DNA of 64,000 nt from Podospora pseudocomata (taxonomy: Eukaryota > Ascomycota > Sordariomycetes > Sordariales > Podosporaceae): NCBI RefSeq assembly GCF_035222375.1, contig NC_085887.1, forward strand, positions 967,501 through 1,031,500, written 5' to 3'. The notes under the pieces were generated by a model that worked only from the letters and a program-made list of their open reading frames with translations, ran no database searches and was not told the origin of the DNA. Position numbers and translations under genes: made by a program. Shown here piece after piece: positions 10,895-21,013 of the stretch (its first letter is position 1; each line of letters starts with the position of its first letter).

Positions 10895-11943
10895 ACGCCT
10901 AAAGCATAGTAAGGAGGAAATGCATTCCAAATTTGATTCTCATATCAATCTTGTCAAGCACTAGCGCTGCTGAGTTCCATGGTATCTGCCACCTAGAAAA
11001 ATTACAACATGATCGCTCCCAACCACACCATCCATTGCTTGGCAGCTAATTCATGTCAGCGCTGTCACGGCGGCCGATGCGTCCTCTCTATCACGGGGCC
11101 GCAGCCATTCATCGGCAACAAATCACTGTTGTTTGATATGGCGCTGAACAACTCACCTGGGATCTCCTAGCAACTGATGGTATCAAGCTCTCGCAAATGG
11201 ATAGGCAAGGTAGAAAGCTCTTTGCGTACATCTGGTATTTGGCGCAAAATGTTACTCTTTTTGTAACATTCAGTATGTCCACTAGTTCTATTTGAGTGAA
11301 GTTTCTAGATAAAGGTTTGTAGTGTATATGGGCTGTCTGTGACCCGCCTCTATGCATCTCACCTTTCTGGGTAGGCGCTTCCAAATAAGATGAAGACGCC
11401 GAGCCCACACTGCAACACAAACCCCGATCCTGACATCAGCTGATCATTGGATGGCACTTCACCTCTGCTTGTTAGATCCGAGTTTAGGACATCTCTACTT
11501 TGGACTGAGTGGTGAGAGCTTTCTACGTTTGACACTGAGCGCCAGGACTTTGCTGTTAAATGACGACGGTTGCTGTATGATTGAGATCTGCAGCACCATT
11601 GCAGCTTCAGTTTATTATGGTGGTAAGTAATACTAGGTAGGTAGTATACCCTAGTCTTTTATAATGCCACTGCACGACTACATCAGGGGCAGCGCTACAT
11701 TCAGCCAGTCATGCACCTGTGCCTCGGTCCAGCCCCTTTTTCAGGGTCCTGCTGCGGCACCCCAACCCCGGATCGAAAAGGTTTATAGATGTAAGCTGTC
11801 AGCCTATCAACAAGAACATGTGGACAATTACCCCAGGATCGGGATAAGATATTTGTGGGCGGCTTGTTGAACGTCCCCGAATGCCGTCTGACAGCCTCAA
11901 TACAACACGCGGTAAGACAAATATGCGCAGTGGGGACATGTAA
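10895..11943. other. Gene-poor stretch
   Basis: I see no coding sequence with domain character on either strand. It separates the oxidoreductase relic from the helicase fragment. Confidence 0.5.
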
Positions 11944-12589
11944 AGGTTCATTACTCGGAGTGATGACAGACTGGAAGAGCATCTGAAACTGAAAGCACGG
12001 GACATCCGCTGGCTCAGAATTGATGGCAGTGTCGACAATGCCTCTCGACTCCGCATCCTTGAGGAATTCAAGGCCACGGACATATCGGTTCTCTTGATGA
12101 CGGTCGGAACGGGAGCCGTTGGGTTAAGAACTCCCACACATTTCGCCCCGGGGTATTGAATAATTAGACTAATACTAGAACAGGCTGAACCTCGTAGCGG
12201 CCAACTACGTACACATCGTCGAGCCGCAGTGGAACCCCTCGGTCGAAGAGCAAGCCATTGCACGGGCAGTCCGCATGGGCCAGACGCGGACCGTGACGGT
12301 CATCAGATACGTGGTGATGAACTCGGTCGAGCAGGTCAGTCGGACATCCACACAAGCAGCCGAGTGCCATCAAATAACCTGAGACGCAGAATATTGTCTG
12401 CCTCCAGAGGCGGAAGCGGAATCTAGCCAAGTTTACCCTTGACGGTGTCTCACAGGATGGGGGGTCCGGAACACTGGATGTAAGTAACTATGTTTGCCCC
12501 GCAGACGGTCGAGAGGTGTCTGAGCTCACACGATTGCCTACCTACCAAAGGAGCTGCGGTTTGTGTTGGATCTTGACTATGTTGGCTAG
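11944..12589 (+). pseudogene. 3' fragment of a SNF2-family (HLTF/Rad5-like) helicase
   Basis: Only the helicase C-terminal lobe is left. The frame reads DIRWLRIDGSVDNASRL, VLLMTVGTGAVGLNLVAA (motif V region), HIVEPQWNPSVEEQAIARAV and MGQTRTVTVIRY (motif VI; MGQ-T where family members have the RxxQ arginine region), then LQRRKRNLAKFTLDG and the conserved end GTLDELRFVLDLD before a TAG at 12587. Three introns remain perfectly spliceable: 12123-12183, 12335-12389 and 12480-12550. The SNF2 N-terminal lobe, with Walker A and DEAH motifs, is absent upstream, and a stop closes the frame at 11941. So it is a truncated copy, probably cut by rearrangement and not by gradual decay. Confidence 0.75.
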
Positions 12590-12849
12590 AGGAAAGAGGA
12601 AAGGGCATGAAGTGTTCAGGGTCGGCCCCCTCCGTAGTAGGCTAGGGATGGGAAGCTTGAATAGGTCAATGAGGCTGTTGATGATGCTGTCTAGGTATCT
12701 GCTCTACAGCTGGGTGCATCCTAGCACCCCTGAAATTCTAATAATACAGAATGCATCTTCCCCCTCCACCCATTCCCTGCTTTTCAAATCTCAACAACAA
12801 AGCCCCTCCCCCTCCAACAACCGAAGCAATCACAAACGTCGTCACCCCC

Positions 12850-13000
12850 CACCCCCCCCCCCCAGCTTCCCACCACCCAACCCCGGGACCCGCCCCGCCC
12901 GCACCAGGTCATGCCCCATCCTCACCCCGTCCAGCACTACCTCCTCGCGCCCGGGCGCGGCGTGGATGTGCCCGAACACGCACATATCAAACTGCATTCT
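12850..13000 (-). pseudogene. Scrap of a calcineurin-like metallophosphoesterase
   Basis: On the minus strand the frame reads FDMCVFGHIHAAPGREEVV and LDGVRMGHDLVRAG. GHIH is the last metal-binding motif of the metallophosphoesterase fold, and the PGRE-VVLDGV sequence after it is usual in fungal members. Towards lower coordinates the frame dies in a G-run, after which a hydrophobic segment can be seen in another frame. Nothing of the upstream catalytic motifs is visible. The proline-rich plus-strand open frame over this stretch is only its mirror. Confidence 0.55.
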
Positions 13001-13407
13001 TTGCCCTCAGAGTGTTGGAAGTATCTCGGGGAACGTGTCTGGTAGAATGACTGCATTGTCTACTGTTGCTGTCAGCCTTGCATATATATATGTCCTGGAT
13101 ATATAGCTCTTCCAAAGCCTTAGAAGATTTGTTAAGCCCCATCTACGTGAGTAGGTAGCCAGGCAGACTATGAATGATGAATGCTTCAAGAAACGAGGCC
13201 GCATGTCTCAAGACCATAGGATTTCCCACGGATCTCAGAAGGGTTCCGGTGATAGGCTTTCAGGTCTATTCCAAAGAAAGGTACCTACGTAGCCCGACGA
13301 TGCCTGGATCTGGGGCATCGAAAAATTCAGAAGCTTGTGTCTCTTCAAAGCCTCCTCACCTACCTAGCTATTCACATTCCAGCCTCGAGATCCAGTGTTA
13401 TGAGATC
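13001..13407. other. Short intergenic region
   Basis: No supported gene. It lies between the phosphoesterase scrap and the 3' end of the first F-box relic. Confidence 0.5.
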
Positions 13408-14355
13408 TCACTGAATGAGAGTTTCTGTGTGATCAAAGCTGTCACCTGGGTTCCACTTCTTGTTGATAACTGATCTTGCAACATGCTTTGCATTGGGAGC
13501 AATCTCAGAGTGGATCATGATGAAGTGAATATCTTCTTCATCGAGATCACGGCGTATTGACCTCGAGCAAAGAGTTGCTCCACACATGGCATATTCACTC
13601 CCTTCAGGTACCGCTCCACTAAATTTGAAGAGTATAAAATGGATATCACCTTTCTTAAAATACCCGTTGTCCTCACTCGCACTTAGATGGTCTTCGATAT
13701 CAGACCACTGAACACCTCGGTGTTCGCAAAGCCGCAAGACGCCCTCCCTGCCGATACAGATGCGCTCGTTCTCGGACAACCTCATCTGCTCTTCCAAAAA
13801 TGCTCTGATGGAGTGGAGGACTCGGAAACCGGAACAGAACAGTGTATTGAGGGTGTCAACAGTGAAGTGAACTTGCGCTCGCCCCACGGCTCGTTGTTTG
13901 TGAATCTAACCTCCAAATCCCGGGGTCTCATTTGGTCGTTTAGGCTGCTCAAGTGCATTGTCTCGATATATTGAACAGTCGTGTTGGCCAGTCGAGACAA
14001 ACTCAAGATCACTGCACCGAACGCAGGACTCGCAAAGGCGTTCCTTTCGCAGAAGATATCTCAACTGATACCTATGATTCAACCGAGGTTAGCTTCCAAT
14101 CCTGAAACGAGAACTATTCCAAATCGTACTGACCATCCGCTGGCAGAAGCATGGCTCAAGCCATTATAGTAATCCCGAGGTCCTCTCAAAAACGCGGTTT
14201 TCCACCAAGGCACCAAAGAACAATGGCACAGCTGCTTTGGCGTAGACAAGACGGCGCAGACGGTCGGAAACCTGACCCAAGCATAGCCTGGTGAAGAGGT
14301 CATTGTCCAAACGGTCGACTATCTTGACCAAGATCTCTCCGGGGACACGATACAA
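13408..14355 (-). pseudogene. Decayed F-box gene, copy B
   Basis: The minus strand starts with an F-box-like segment (VPGEILVKIVDRLDNDLFTR, then LCLGQVSDRLRRLVYAK), near 14340-14250. It continues in other frames through QLRYLLRKERLCESCV (about 14060) to a C-terminal part with ERICIGREGVLRLCEH (about 13750) and ends at 13408. F-box proteins recruit substrates to SCF ubiquitin ligases. The CIGREGVLRLCEH block is a recurring module in sordariomycete F-box-type proteins. Stops and frame changes lie between the segments. Copy A at 15101-16725 has the same blocks in the same order, so the two arose by tandem duplication. Confidence 0.65.
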
Positions 14356-15100
14356 CGGACTATTTTCAACGTTCTATGCGGTGCACCAGAAGAACGCTTC
14401 AACGCTGGCCTTGATGTTCGGCTGTCCGTGGGCGTTTGCTTTAGGAATCGTGTCGATTTGTCGACTGTTGTTCGAGCCCAGATATCTCGAGTTGAAGCCA
14501 AACGGGGGTGGCAATGGCCATGTGAGTGCGGGTGTGGCGAGTGTGAAGGGTAAAGTCTCAGTAGTGGCATGTGAGAAAACAAGTCAAACCGCGTTGCTAC
14601 TACCAGGGTCAAAGTCGCTGTTTACTTGTCCCCTCAGCAGCACCCCCCAAAGACCACGAAAGAATGCTATGAACTGAAGGTCGATTGCCGCCAAGTCTCA
14701 CACGTCCAAAGTAGCATTTGGAATAACAGCCATGATGCATGGATACTTATAATCGCTAATTTCTCTTGATAAGCTGGGTAGAAAGCGTCACTATAACGAC
14801 CGGCAGGGGGCGCCGTTCATGTTCTCTCATCAAGACCCAGCTACTGAGACCCTCAAAGTTGGTCAACGGGTACTGAACGATAGGCACCTACCTACCCAGT
14901 CAGTCGCCATGCAGAGATACTTCACATTTTTTTAAATTAAACACAATCGATATTCGCTATAATACAGCCAGGAGCCATCATTGACAACCATGGTGGAGGT
15001 CATCTCGCTGTTTTGAACGGACCACGTTGATATCCACCTTCTGGATATCCTCTTAACTCCTTCCCGTCATCTACCTGTAACATGTCGACACATCCCTCCA
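14356..15100. other. Spacer between the two F-box relics
   Basis: No supported gene. A plus-strand frame at 14291-14677 overlaps the 5' end of copy B and looks like its mirror. Confidence 0.5.
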
Positions 15101-16725
15101 TCAATAGCGCCAATCACGGGGGGCACTAGGAGGTCTTCTGTCACCACAGTGTGACGTCTGATATCTTGCATAATGATTCCCGCAGGAGATATCGCGGCAC
15201 ACAGGCCACACGTTCCCGACAGTCGTGATGTTGTCGTTGAGCTCGTACGAAGTCGGGTCCAGGGCATGTAGCCACTCGTGGGGAGGAATTATTGGGTCCA
15301 AGTGCGCCAAACCGGCCAGATATGGCAATTCCGGCTTGGCGCCTAGGCTACCACCGATCTTTCGGCTGTATCTTACGGTGAGGCATGGCCGCTTCGTTTG
15401 GCCCTTATCGAACCAGGGAAAGTATCCGAGACACCGATCGATTTCAATGCGCTTAGCAAGCATCCCGTGGGCAAAAATGTCGTACTCAAGGACTGATGCA
15501 TGTTTCTTGCCGGTTTGGGAGGGCGGGCAATCCTCAAAGAGACATTGAAAATGGCCCTCTGAATCTTTTGGTGGTTGTTGAACCCCGGTATGCTTAAGAC
15601 AGGTGCACGAAGACGCTGGAAAGCATGACATCGCTCTTTTGAGCGCGTCGCCGTTTCGTGTGCCGGTAAAGATGGTGCCAGCCACGCCGCTGAAGTCGAC
15701 TTCGAACATCGCTCGGACCTCATCCTTATCCAACTGACCGTTTGTATCAAGTGTCAGGGTGTGGTGGTGGTCCAAGACCAATCGATATCATATTGCATGT
15801 TCGAGTTCCCCGAGACCGTGAGACGTGGCCTAAACCCGTATCTCGGTGCATGTTTGTTGCCTGTGCTACGTCTCTCGTGCTCGCACATCAGTTGACATGT
15901 TATTGGGACTAGTTGACTGCGATTGTCCGGATTATGCTGTCGAAGAAAGTGGGCTTCAATGTCGGGCCACTTGATATGCTGGTGCTCGCATAGCCGGAGA
16001 ACTCCTTCCCGACCGATACAGATACGGCTTCCGTCGCTCCTCTCTGCCTGTGCCTTGGAGAAGGCTCGAACCGAATGCTGTGTGGCACAGCCTGAGCAAT
16101 GCAAGCGATTTGATTCATTGGGGCAGGCGAACTTGCATCCATTCCAGGTCTTGTTTGTAGTTTGGATGACCTCGAGGGGCGCACTGGGGGTATTGATTCT
16201 GGGTGTCGAGACGGGCAAGACGTCCACACGCGGCGAGGGGTCCGGCCTGCTGGTGCCTGGGTAGCCAGTGGAAGCAAGCACCAGGTCGCTGTGTTGGATA
16301 CAGTCTCTACAGAGTCGATCCATGCGCAGAAGGTACCTAAGTCGGTCTCTACCCGTCCTCGTTAGCCGCCAATCCATATCTGTGTTAAAACAAATTTTGC
16401 AGACGACTTACCAATCTCTGTCTGAGTGGCGTGTCAGGTGCCAATAAGCTTCCATGAGGTGACCTTGGAGCCGCTCATTCTAACTGCGCCCAAGAAGAAT
16501 CTGGTACGTAGAGAACGGAATGTTTGAATAAACAATCCGTCTAAGGCTCTTTGAGACTTGGCCAAGAATGAGGCGGGTGACCAGATCGCCGTCGAGACAC
16601 TCGACGATCATTATAAGTAGCTCGTCTGGGATGCGATACAGCCAGCTGTTCTTCATATTTTCGGCTGCAGCTGAAGCAAAATCACCATGCATCAACAGAG
16701 CACTCCCAATAGCCGTGAGAGTCAT
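15101..16725 (-). pseudogene. Decayed F-box gene, copy A
   Basis: From an ATG at 16725 the frame gives an F-box-like segment (YRIPDELLIMIVECLDGD, LVTRLILGQVSKSLRRIVY). It hits a TAG at about 16480, although the sequence after the stop (NERLQGHLMEAYWHLTRHSD) still looks coding and runs into a good intron donor (gtaagt) near 16412. The next segment holds RLRYLLRMDRLCRDC, the Cys-rich NGCKFACPNESNRLHCSGC and SRICIGREGVLRLCEH. Another frame change at about 15760 is needed to reach the C-terminal part ending at 15101. Clean splice sites and preserved blocks suggest fairly recent loss. Substrate and partners are unknown. Confidence 0.65.
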
Positions 16726-17154
16726 CTCGAAGATATTTCTCCGCCTGGCGCGCGTGACCTCTTTTGAAGGTGTCTGTCCGAGGTCCTTTGGGAAGGCGAT
16801 CAATCGATATCGAAAGTTATGATTCAAGTAGCTGGTGGATAACGGCAAAGGGTGTAATTTACATGCAAAATCAAGTACGAGAGAATACCATGGAAAGGCT
16901 GTTGGTTGCGGGTGCGAGGAGACGGACAAAGTGGAGAAGAGAAAAGTGTTCCAAGAGCAGTTTCCATAGCAGGCGACATGAATGTCAACAACAAGCCATG
17001 GGGCAAGAGCTCGCCGGGCAATGATTGAGGGATGCTGTCACCGGGCGGATGCCGTCATATGTGGATCCAGTCCATCAGCCTTATTAGTGAACCATGGTGC
17101 GGCTGCATCTTGGCATTCCACATCGGTCACAAGGTTGACCAGAAGCAACACAAC
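16726..17154. other. Intergenic, promoter side of F-box copy A
   Basis: No supported gene. The open frame continuing upstream of 16725 on the minus strand has no ATG. Confidence 0.5.
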
Positions 17155-17857
17155 CTAAAGCTGCATCTGCTCAACAGCAGCAGCAAGATCGTTGCCAGTG
17201 CGGCGTGCCTGCCTCCGTCTTTTCATCTCGGCCTGAAGCTCCTTCCACGCCGCGACGCAGCGAGCGTGCTTTTGTCTCTTAATCTCGGCCTCATTGGCGG
17301 CTGACGTTTCACTACCAGCAGAAGCTAAAGGGCAAGCTTCGCCGGCATTCTCCCCGCTTCCCTCATGGTCCCAAAGTGTGGGGAAGTTGGGCAGGGAGAT
17401 GCTAGAGAGCAGGGTACTACTGGGCAAGGCTATACGACAAGAGGTTAGTAGTAATCACAAAATTAACAAGATAATGGAGGTGAATACCATTGCCGGGAGT
17501 CGCATTGCCCATGACGCCTCGATGGGTCAGCTTGCGCTGCCTTCTGTGGTGAGGTTTCCACGGCTTTTGGCGGGCAGGGGATGGCATGGCTGTCGATGGG
17601 AAGCCTTGGGACTGCGACACGGAACTTTCGGTTGAGGGGAGGGTCGGAAACCGACAGACGCGCTCGGAGCCTGTATCGAGCGCGGCCTCTTCATCCTCTG
17701 ACAGTACATTGGGGTGCTGGCCTGGTTCTCGCAAGTGTTTTGGATCGCCGTCCAGATCTATTGCGGAGAGACTGTCGTCGAACGCCATCATACTCGCGAC
17801 TTGCGCTTCATTTTTTCGCTGCCTTTCGCCGACTTGCTGCGAGTGAAAAGGTTCCAT
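17155..17857 (-). CDS. Hypothetical acidic/basic disordered protein
   Basis: Two exons, 17488-17857 and 17155-17429, are joined by a 58 nt intron (donor gtattc, acceptor tatag, TACTAAC branch site) and encode 214 residues. I chose the ATG at 17857, giving MEPFHSQQVGERQRKNEAQ. The frame stays open upstream to about 17927 but has no further ATG, so an extra 5' exon is possible. The protein is low-complexity: an acidic stretch, a Ser/Pro/His/Arg-rich middle, and a C-terminal basic helix (EIKRQKHARCVAAWKELQAE, then MKRRRQARR), which could bind nucleic acid or form a coiled coil. No family recognised. Confidence 0.55.
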
Positions 17858-18210
17858 TGGGGTCGCAAACTCAACGCTTTGTCGGACAGATGCGGTAGGC
17901 AATGAAAAGTGGGTTGAGGCTGCGTTTCAGGCCAGATGTGATGAAGCTGGTTGAGTGGAAGAAAGGCGATGTAGGGGAAAGGCGAGGTCGCGTTGGGAGT
18001 CAAGGGGAATGTGAGAATACTAGGTCGGCTGATCAAAGTTTGATGCAGCTGATGATGGGCGGCAACCTACATCCCTCTGTGCAAGACCCAAAGAATGGGA
18101 TGACTCGTTTGCCCATTTATCTGCGCCGTTGAAAGTCTATAGAGAGACGTCTTCCAAAAATTCCCCAACATCAACATCATCACCCGCGGGCTGCCTACTC
18201 CGGCGAACAA
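17858..18210. promoter_or_regulatory. Divergent intergenic region
   Basis: 353 bases between the start regions of the minus-strand gene at 17857 and the plus-strand gene at 18211. It may serve as a shared promoter. No specific motif can be named. Confidence 0.35.
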
Positions 18211-18475
18211 ATGGTGAACTCCCCTGGCGAGCCACAAACGCCGACAAAGCGCCACCCATCGTTCAAATCCCCAGTACCCACTAGTCCGCATCTTCCCACT
18301 GCTTCAAACTCTTCCTTCGACGCATCAGGCGAATTCAGGTACTCCCCATTCTCGGCACGTGTAACTGGAACAACTATTCGCTGTTTTTTCTAACTGTAGG
18401 TGCATATCTGAGGGTGCTTTCTTACCATTCCTAGCTAGAACATGCTGCGCGGTGGGGCACAACAACGACTTTTAG
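18211..18475 (+). CDS. Possible small two-exon gene, 67 residues
   Basis: Exon 18211-18338 starts MVNSPGEPQTPTKRHP and is Ser/Pro/Thr-rich with TP and SP sites. A 61 nt intron (18339-18399) ends in a textbook TTTTTTCTAACTGTAG. The second exon gives CISEGAFLPFLARTCC and stops at 18473-18475. The strong acceptor supports splicing. The short, abrupt second exon leaves open that this is the 5' part of a truncated gene. Confidence 0.4.
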
Positions 18476-18893
18476 TGGGTGTTCAGAGACAGTTTGGCAA
18501 TACGATGGGTCAGTGAAACAGTGGTGGCTGCTTCGCTCTGGCTCTGTGCATTGTGGTCGACGTTCTGCTGGCGCTCATGAAGGTCCATGGTTTCTTTTGA
18601 ATGACTGAGAGGGTTGGAGTTGTGAAGAGAGCTGGATGCAGGGATACATTTTCACCAGATCAAGGCGGTGGCCTAATGATCAAAAATGCCCGCCATTGTA
18701 TTGTCATGACCCTGCCGGCCAATAGGTATCCATCGCAGTGGCGGTCACCTATACCGATTTTGCACATCCAGATGTATGAGCTATGGGGAAAGACGGTCAG
18801 GTTTCACAAAAGCCCATGCAACCACCGACCATTCCGAGCCCGTCCATCCTTCCCTCGGGACTCTCCATCTAATTCCATGTTTCCCATGATTAG

Positions 18894-19193
18894 CTATTCA
18901 TTCCCTTGATCTTGAATCTCTGACGTCGGCTTGCGCGCCTGAGCCTCGGCCTCCCGAGCCTTCCTTCGTTTCAAAATCTCTTCATTGATATTCTTCGAGC
19001 TCTCGTTGCGCCGAGCCTACCTCATGCGATTAATTCTTGCGTCCAATTAAGACCAAGGATCCCGACCTGCCTCTCGGTAGGCTGGCACCTTGGGAGCTAG
19101 TAAACAAGGTGAGCGAGTCTAGGTGCTTACCATCGTGGTCTGGAACAACAGCAGAAGCAGTGTGATACCGCTGCTTATGCTTTCTTTTGCCAT
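18894..19193 (-). CDS. Small two-exon gene with N-terminal hydrophobic segment, 61 residues
   Basis: Exon 19131-19193 encodes MAKESISSGITLLLLLFQTT plus a Met. A 114 nt intron (19017-19130, donor gtaagc, acceptor ggtag) leads in phase 0 to a second exon encoding ARRNESSKNINEEILKRRK, an alanine/glutamate helix and the end SEIQDQGNE. Frame, length and both splice sites agree. The N-terminus could be a signal peptide or a membrane anchor, and the rest is a charged helix. It would be missed by gene finders with a length cut-off. Function unknown. Confidence 0.45.
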
Positions 19194-19628
19194 CGACCCT
19201 CGCCTGCAGGTCTTGTGTAGTCCTCGTTGATGCGTTCCGTCTGCCACGCCGATATCGGTTGGTTCACTTGCTCCGTTGCTCCAGATGGACCATCATCCGG
19301 TCGATTCCAAGATCACCAGGTACTTCGTGACCTGGTCTTTGTTTGGGACACCCATTCAAGGGAAATTCAAGGTTATCGGAAGGCAGACAGAGCTATACAG
19401 AAGGTCAAAGAAAACGCACCGAGCAGGCAAAAGGCACCTGAGCTATCCAGGCAGCATGAATGCAAAATAAGTTGTGGATTGATGTATAAAGAATAAAAGA
19501 CATCAATAACAACGCAATGCAATCCGTCATCTCGACGTGGTACTTGTCTGGTCCACCCAGGCCTACTTCTCCCTGAATTCCACCCTTTCACACCTCCTCT
19601 CAAGTGTTGAAATGATTCCCCCATCCCT
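19194..19628. other. Intergenic
   Basis: No supported gene. The two overlapping plus-strand frames at 19227-19496 show no domain or codon character. Confidence 0.5.
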
Positions 19629-19991
19629 TCACCTCCCACCTTGAACAAGATTCAGCTCCTCCACCCCAGAGACGACCCCCCAAACTTCATCCTCTCTGAT
19701 GTTCATCTCTCCACACACAACCAAAGCGCCTGTGACTCGATTGGCCGCCTTCTTACTCCGGGCCTGGATCTTCTTCGTTCGTCGTGGTCGAACCTTGAAC
19801 AAGCAGCGGTGACGTAACACTCTCTTGGAGACTAGAGGCGAGGGTTGGGTTGTTAGCTTCAATATCAACTGAATCTCTACCCAACTGAGCTCTTGAAAGC
19901 TCAAGCACACGAGGCTGGAAGTAGATAGTAGACGGAAGAACAAACCTCTGAACACCGCTCGGCGTGAAATTTTAGTCTTGGTTGTCTTCAT
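19629..19991 (-). CDS. Small basic protein, 82 residues
   Basis: Exon 19946-19991 (MKTTKTKISRRAVFR) and exon 19629-19831 are joined by a 114 nt intron ending CCTCTAG with a GCTAAC branch site. The product is very basic (VSKRVLRHRCLFKVRPRRTK, then KIQARSKKAANR) and ends acidic. The intron has no stop in frame, so the unspliced reading is also open, and splicing cannot be decided from sequence alone. A nuclear or mitochondrial basic protein is possible. No family recognised. Confidence 0.4.
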   Translation of the reverse strand: MKTTKTKISRRAVFRGLFFRLLSTSSLVCLSFQELSWVEIQLILKLTTQPSPLVSKRVLRHRCLFKVRPRRTKKIQARSKKAANRVTGALVVCGEMNIREDEVWGVVSGVEELNLVQGGR

Positions 19992-20396
19992 GGCTTCCTC
20001 CCTCATGCCAGTGGCCTCTTCGCTTATTTTGCTCGATCCTCTGCCCCTGATGATGTCAAGGTTGGAGCTGACGAGATGGAAATAAAATGGCTCCAAAAAT
20101 GGATCCAAAGATGGATGTAAAAATAGGTCCAAAATGGGTGTAGTAATCGCTGTAAGGATGGATCCAAGAATGGATGTAAGAATCGTTTCGAGATGGAAGG
20201 ATATTCCGGCGGTTTGGTATTGGGTGAGAAGATGATGAGTGAGACGTAAAATTTCTGGGGTGCAGAGATTTTATGACGTCGAACCTTCTTAGGGCGCCCC
20301 ACGTCCAGGCTGCTGGCTGTACCTCGTCCGCTCCTTCTTGTTTTTCAAATCTTGTTTAAGGTATGGAAGGCAAGCGCAGTTTGTAGCTCTGCTAGT
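19992..20396. other. Intergenic with short tandem-like repeats
   Basis: Around 20085-20195, phrases of the form 'ggatccaaaatggatgtaa' recur in degenerate form about six times (period near 20). Nothing else is supported. Confidence 0.45.
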
Positions 20397-21013
20397 TCAG
20401 GAAAATGCAGTTAAGAGAGTATGTAGTTCAAACCCATCCTTGATTCGACACCACGCACTCCTCTTGAGCATACGCTCTACCATCACCTTTTCAGCAGCGC
20501 GCTCCATCTCCGCCATCTCGCGTATCTTCTTGAGATATGACGGGGACTGAGCATGTACAGGAACTATAGAAATCTCTCATGTTAGCAATGCCAGAACGAT
20601 GGCCAGATGTGAATGGACCGGTTGCTGGTAGGGGATTACACACCTCTGCGGGGAGGCGGTCCACGTCTCACAAACCCATCACCGAACTTGTCAGGTATTG
20701 TCACACGGCAAAAGCCAACCACCCGCAACCACGGCCAGCAACACTGCCGATACCACCGCAAGAAGGGGTAACTGCAAGTTGTGAACCTCTCGTTGAAAGC
20801 GAGGCAGGCAATCTGAAGGCATGGCGGTTATCAAAGGAAGCCCACTGGCCCCTGAGATATTGAGGAACTTGGCAGCGGCTCGAAGCCACTGGGCACGGAC
20901 CACCTGACGATGGATAAATACGCGTCTCTGAGATCTGTTTGTATCCCTAGACGTTCTTCTTCCTCATCACAGACTTCGAGGCCATTGAAGATTATAAGCC
21001 TGAATTGAACCAT
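20397..21013 (-). CDS. Three-exon hypothetical gene, 146 residues
   Basis: Exons 20909-21013, 20644-20812 and 20397-20563 join with introns of 96 and 80 nt. The second has a GCTAAC branch site and TCTATAG acceptor, and the summed exons keep one frame to a TGA. It starts MVQFRLIIFNGLEVCDEEEE. The middle is Cys/Trp/Arg-rich (CSYPFLRWYRQCCWPWLRVV), and the end is a charged helix (SYLKKIREMAEMERAAEKVM). A minus-strand frame ending near 20999 (VDIWIPVTRAVISGLGTSWF) overlaps exon 1, so the 5' end could differ. No family recognised. Confidence 0.45.

Noticed and set aside
12751-13050. Proline-rich plus-strand frame
   Set aside because: It is the mirror of the metallophosphoesterase fragment and its G-runs.
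20380-20500. Possible tRNA-like sequence (GTTCAAACC and TGGTAGAGCGT on opposite strands)
   Set aside because: The arms do not pair into a cloverleaf, and the stretch is better explained as the last exon of the gene at 20397-21013.
20691-20903. 70-residue minus-strand frame with a TM-like segment
   Set aside because: It has a non-ATG start and conflicts with the better supported three-exon gene in another frame.
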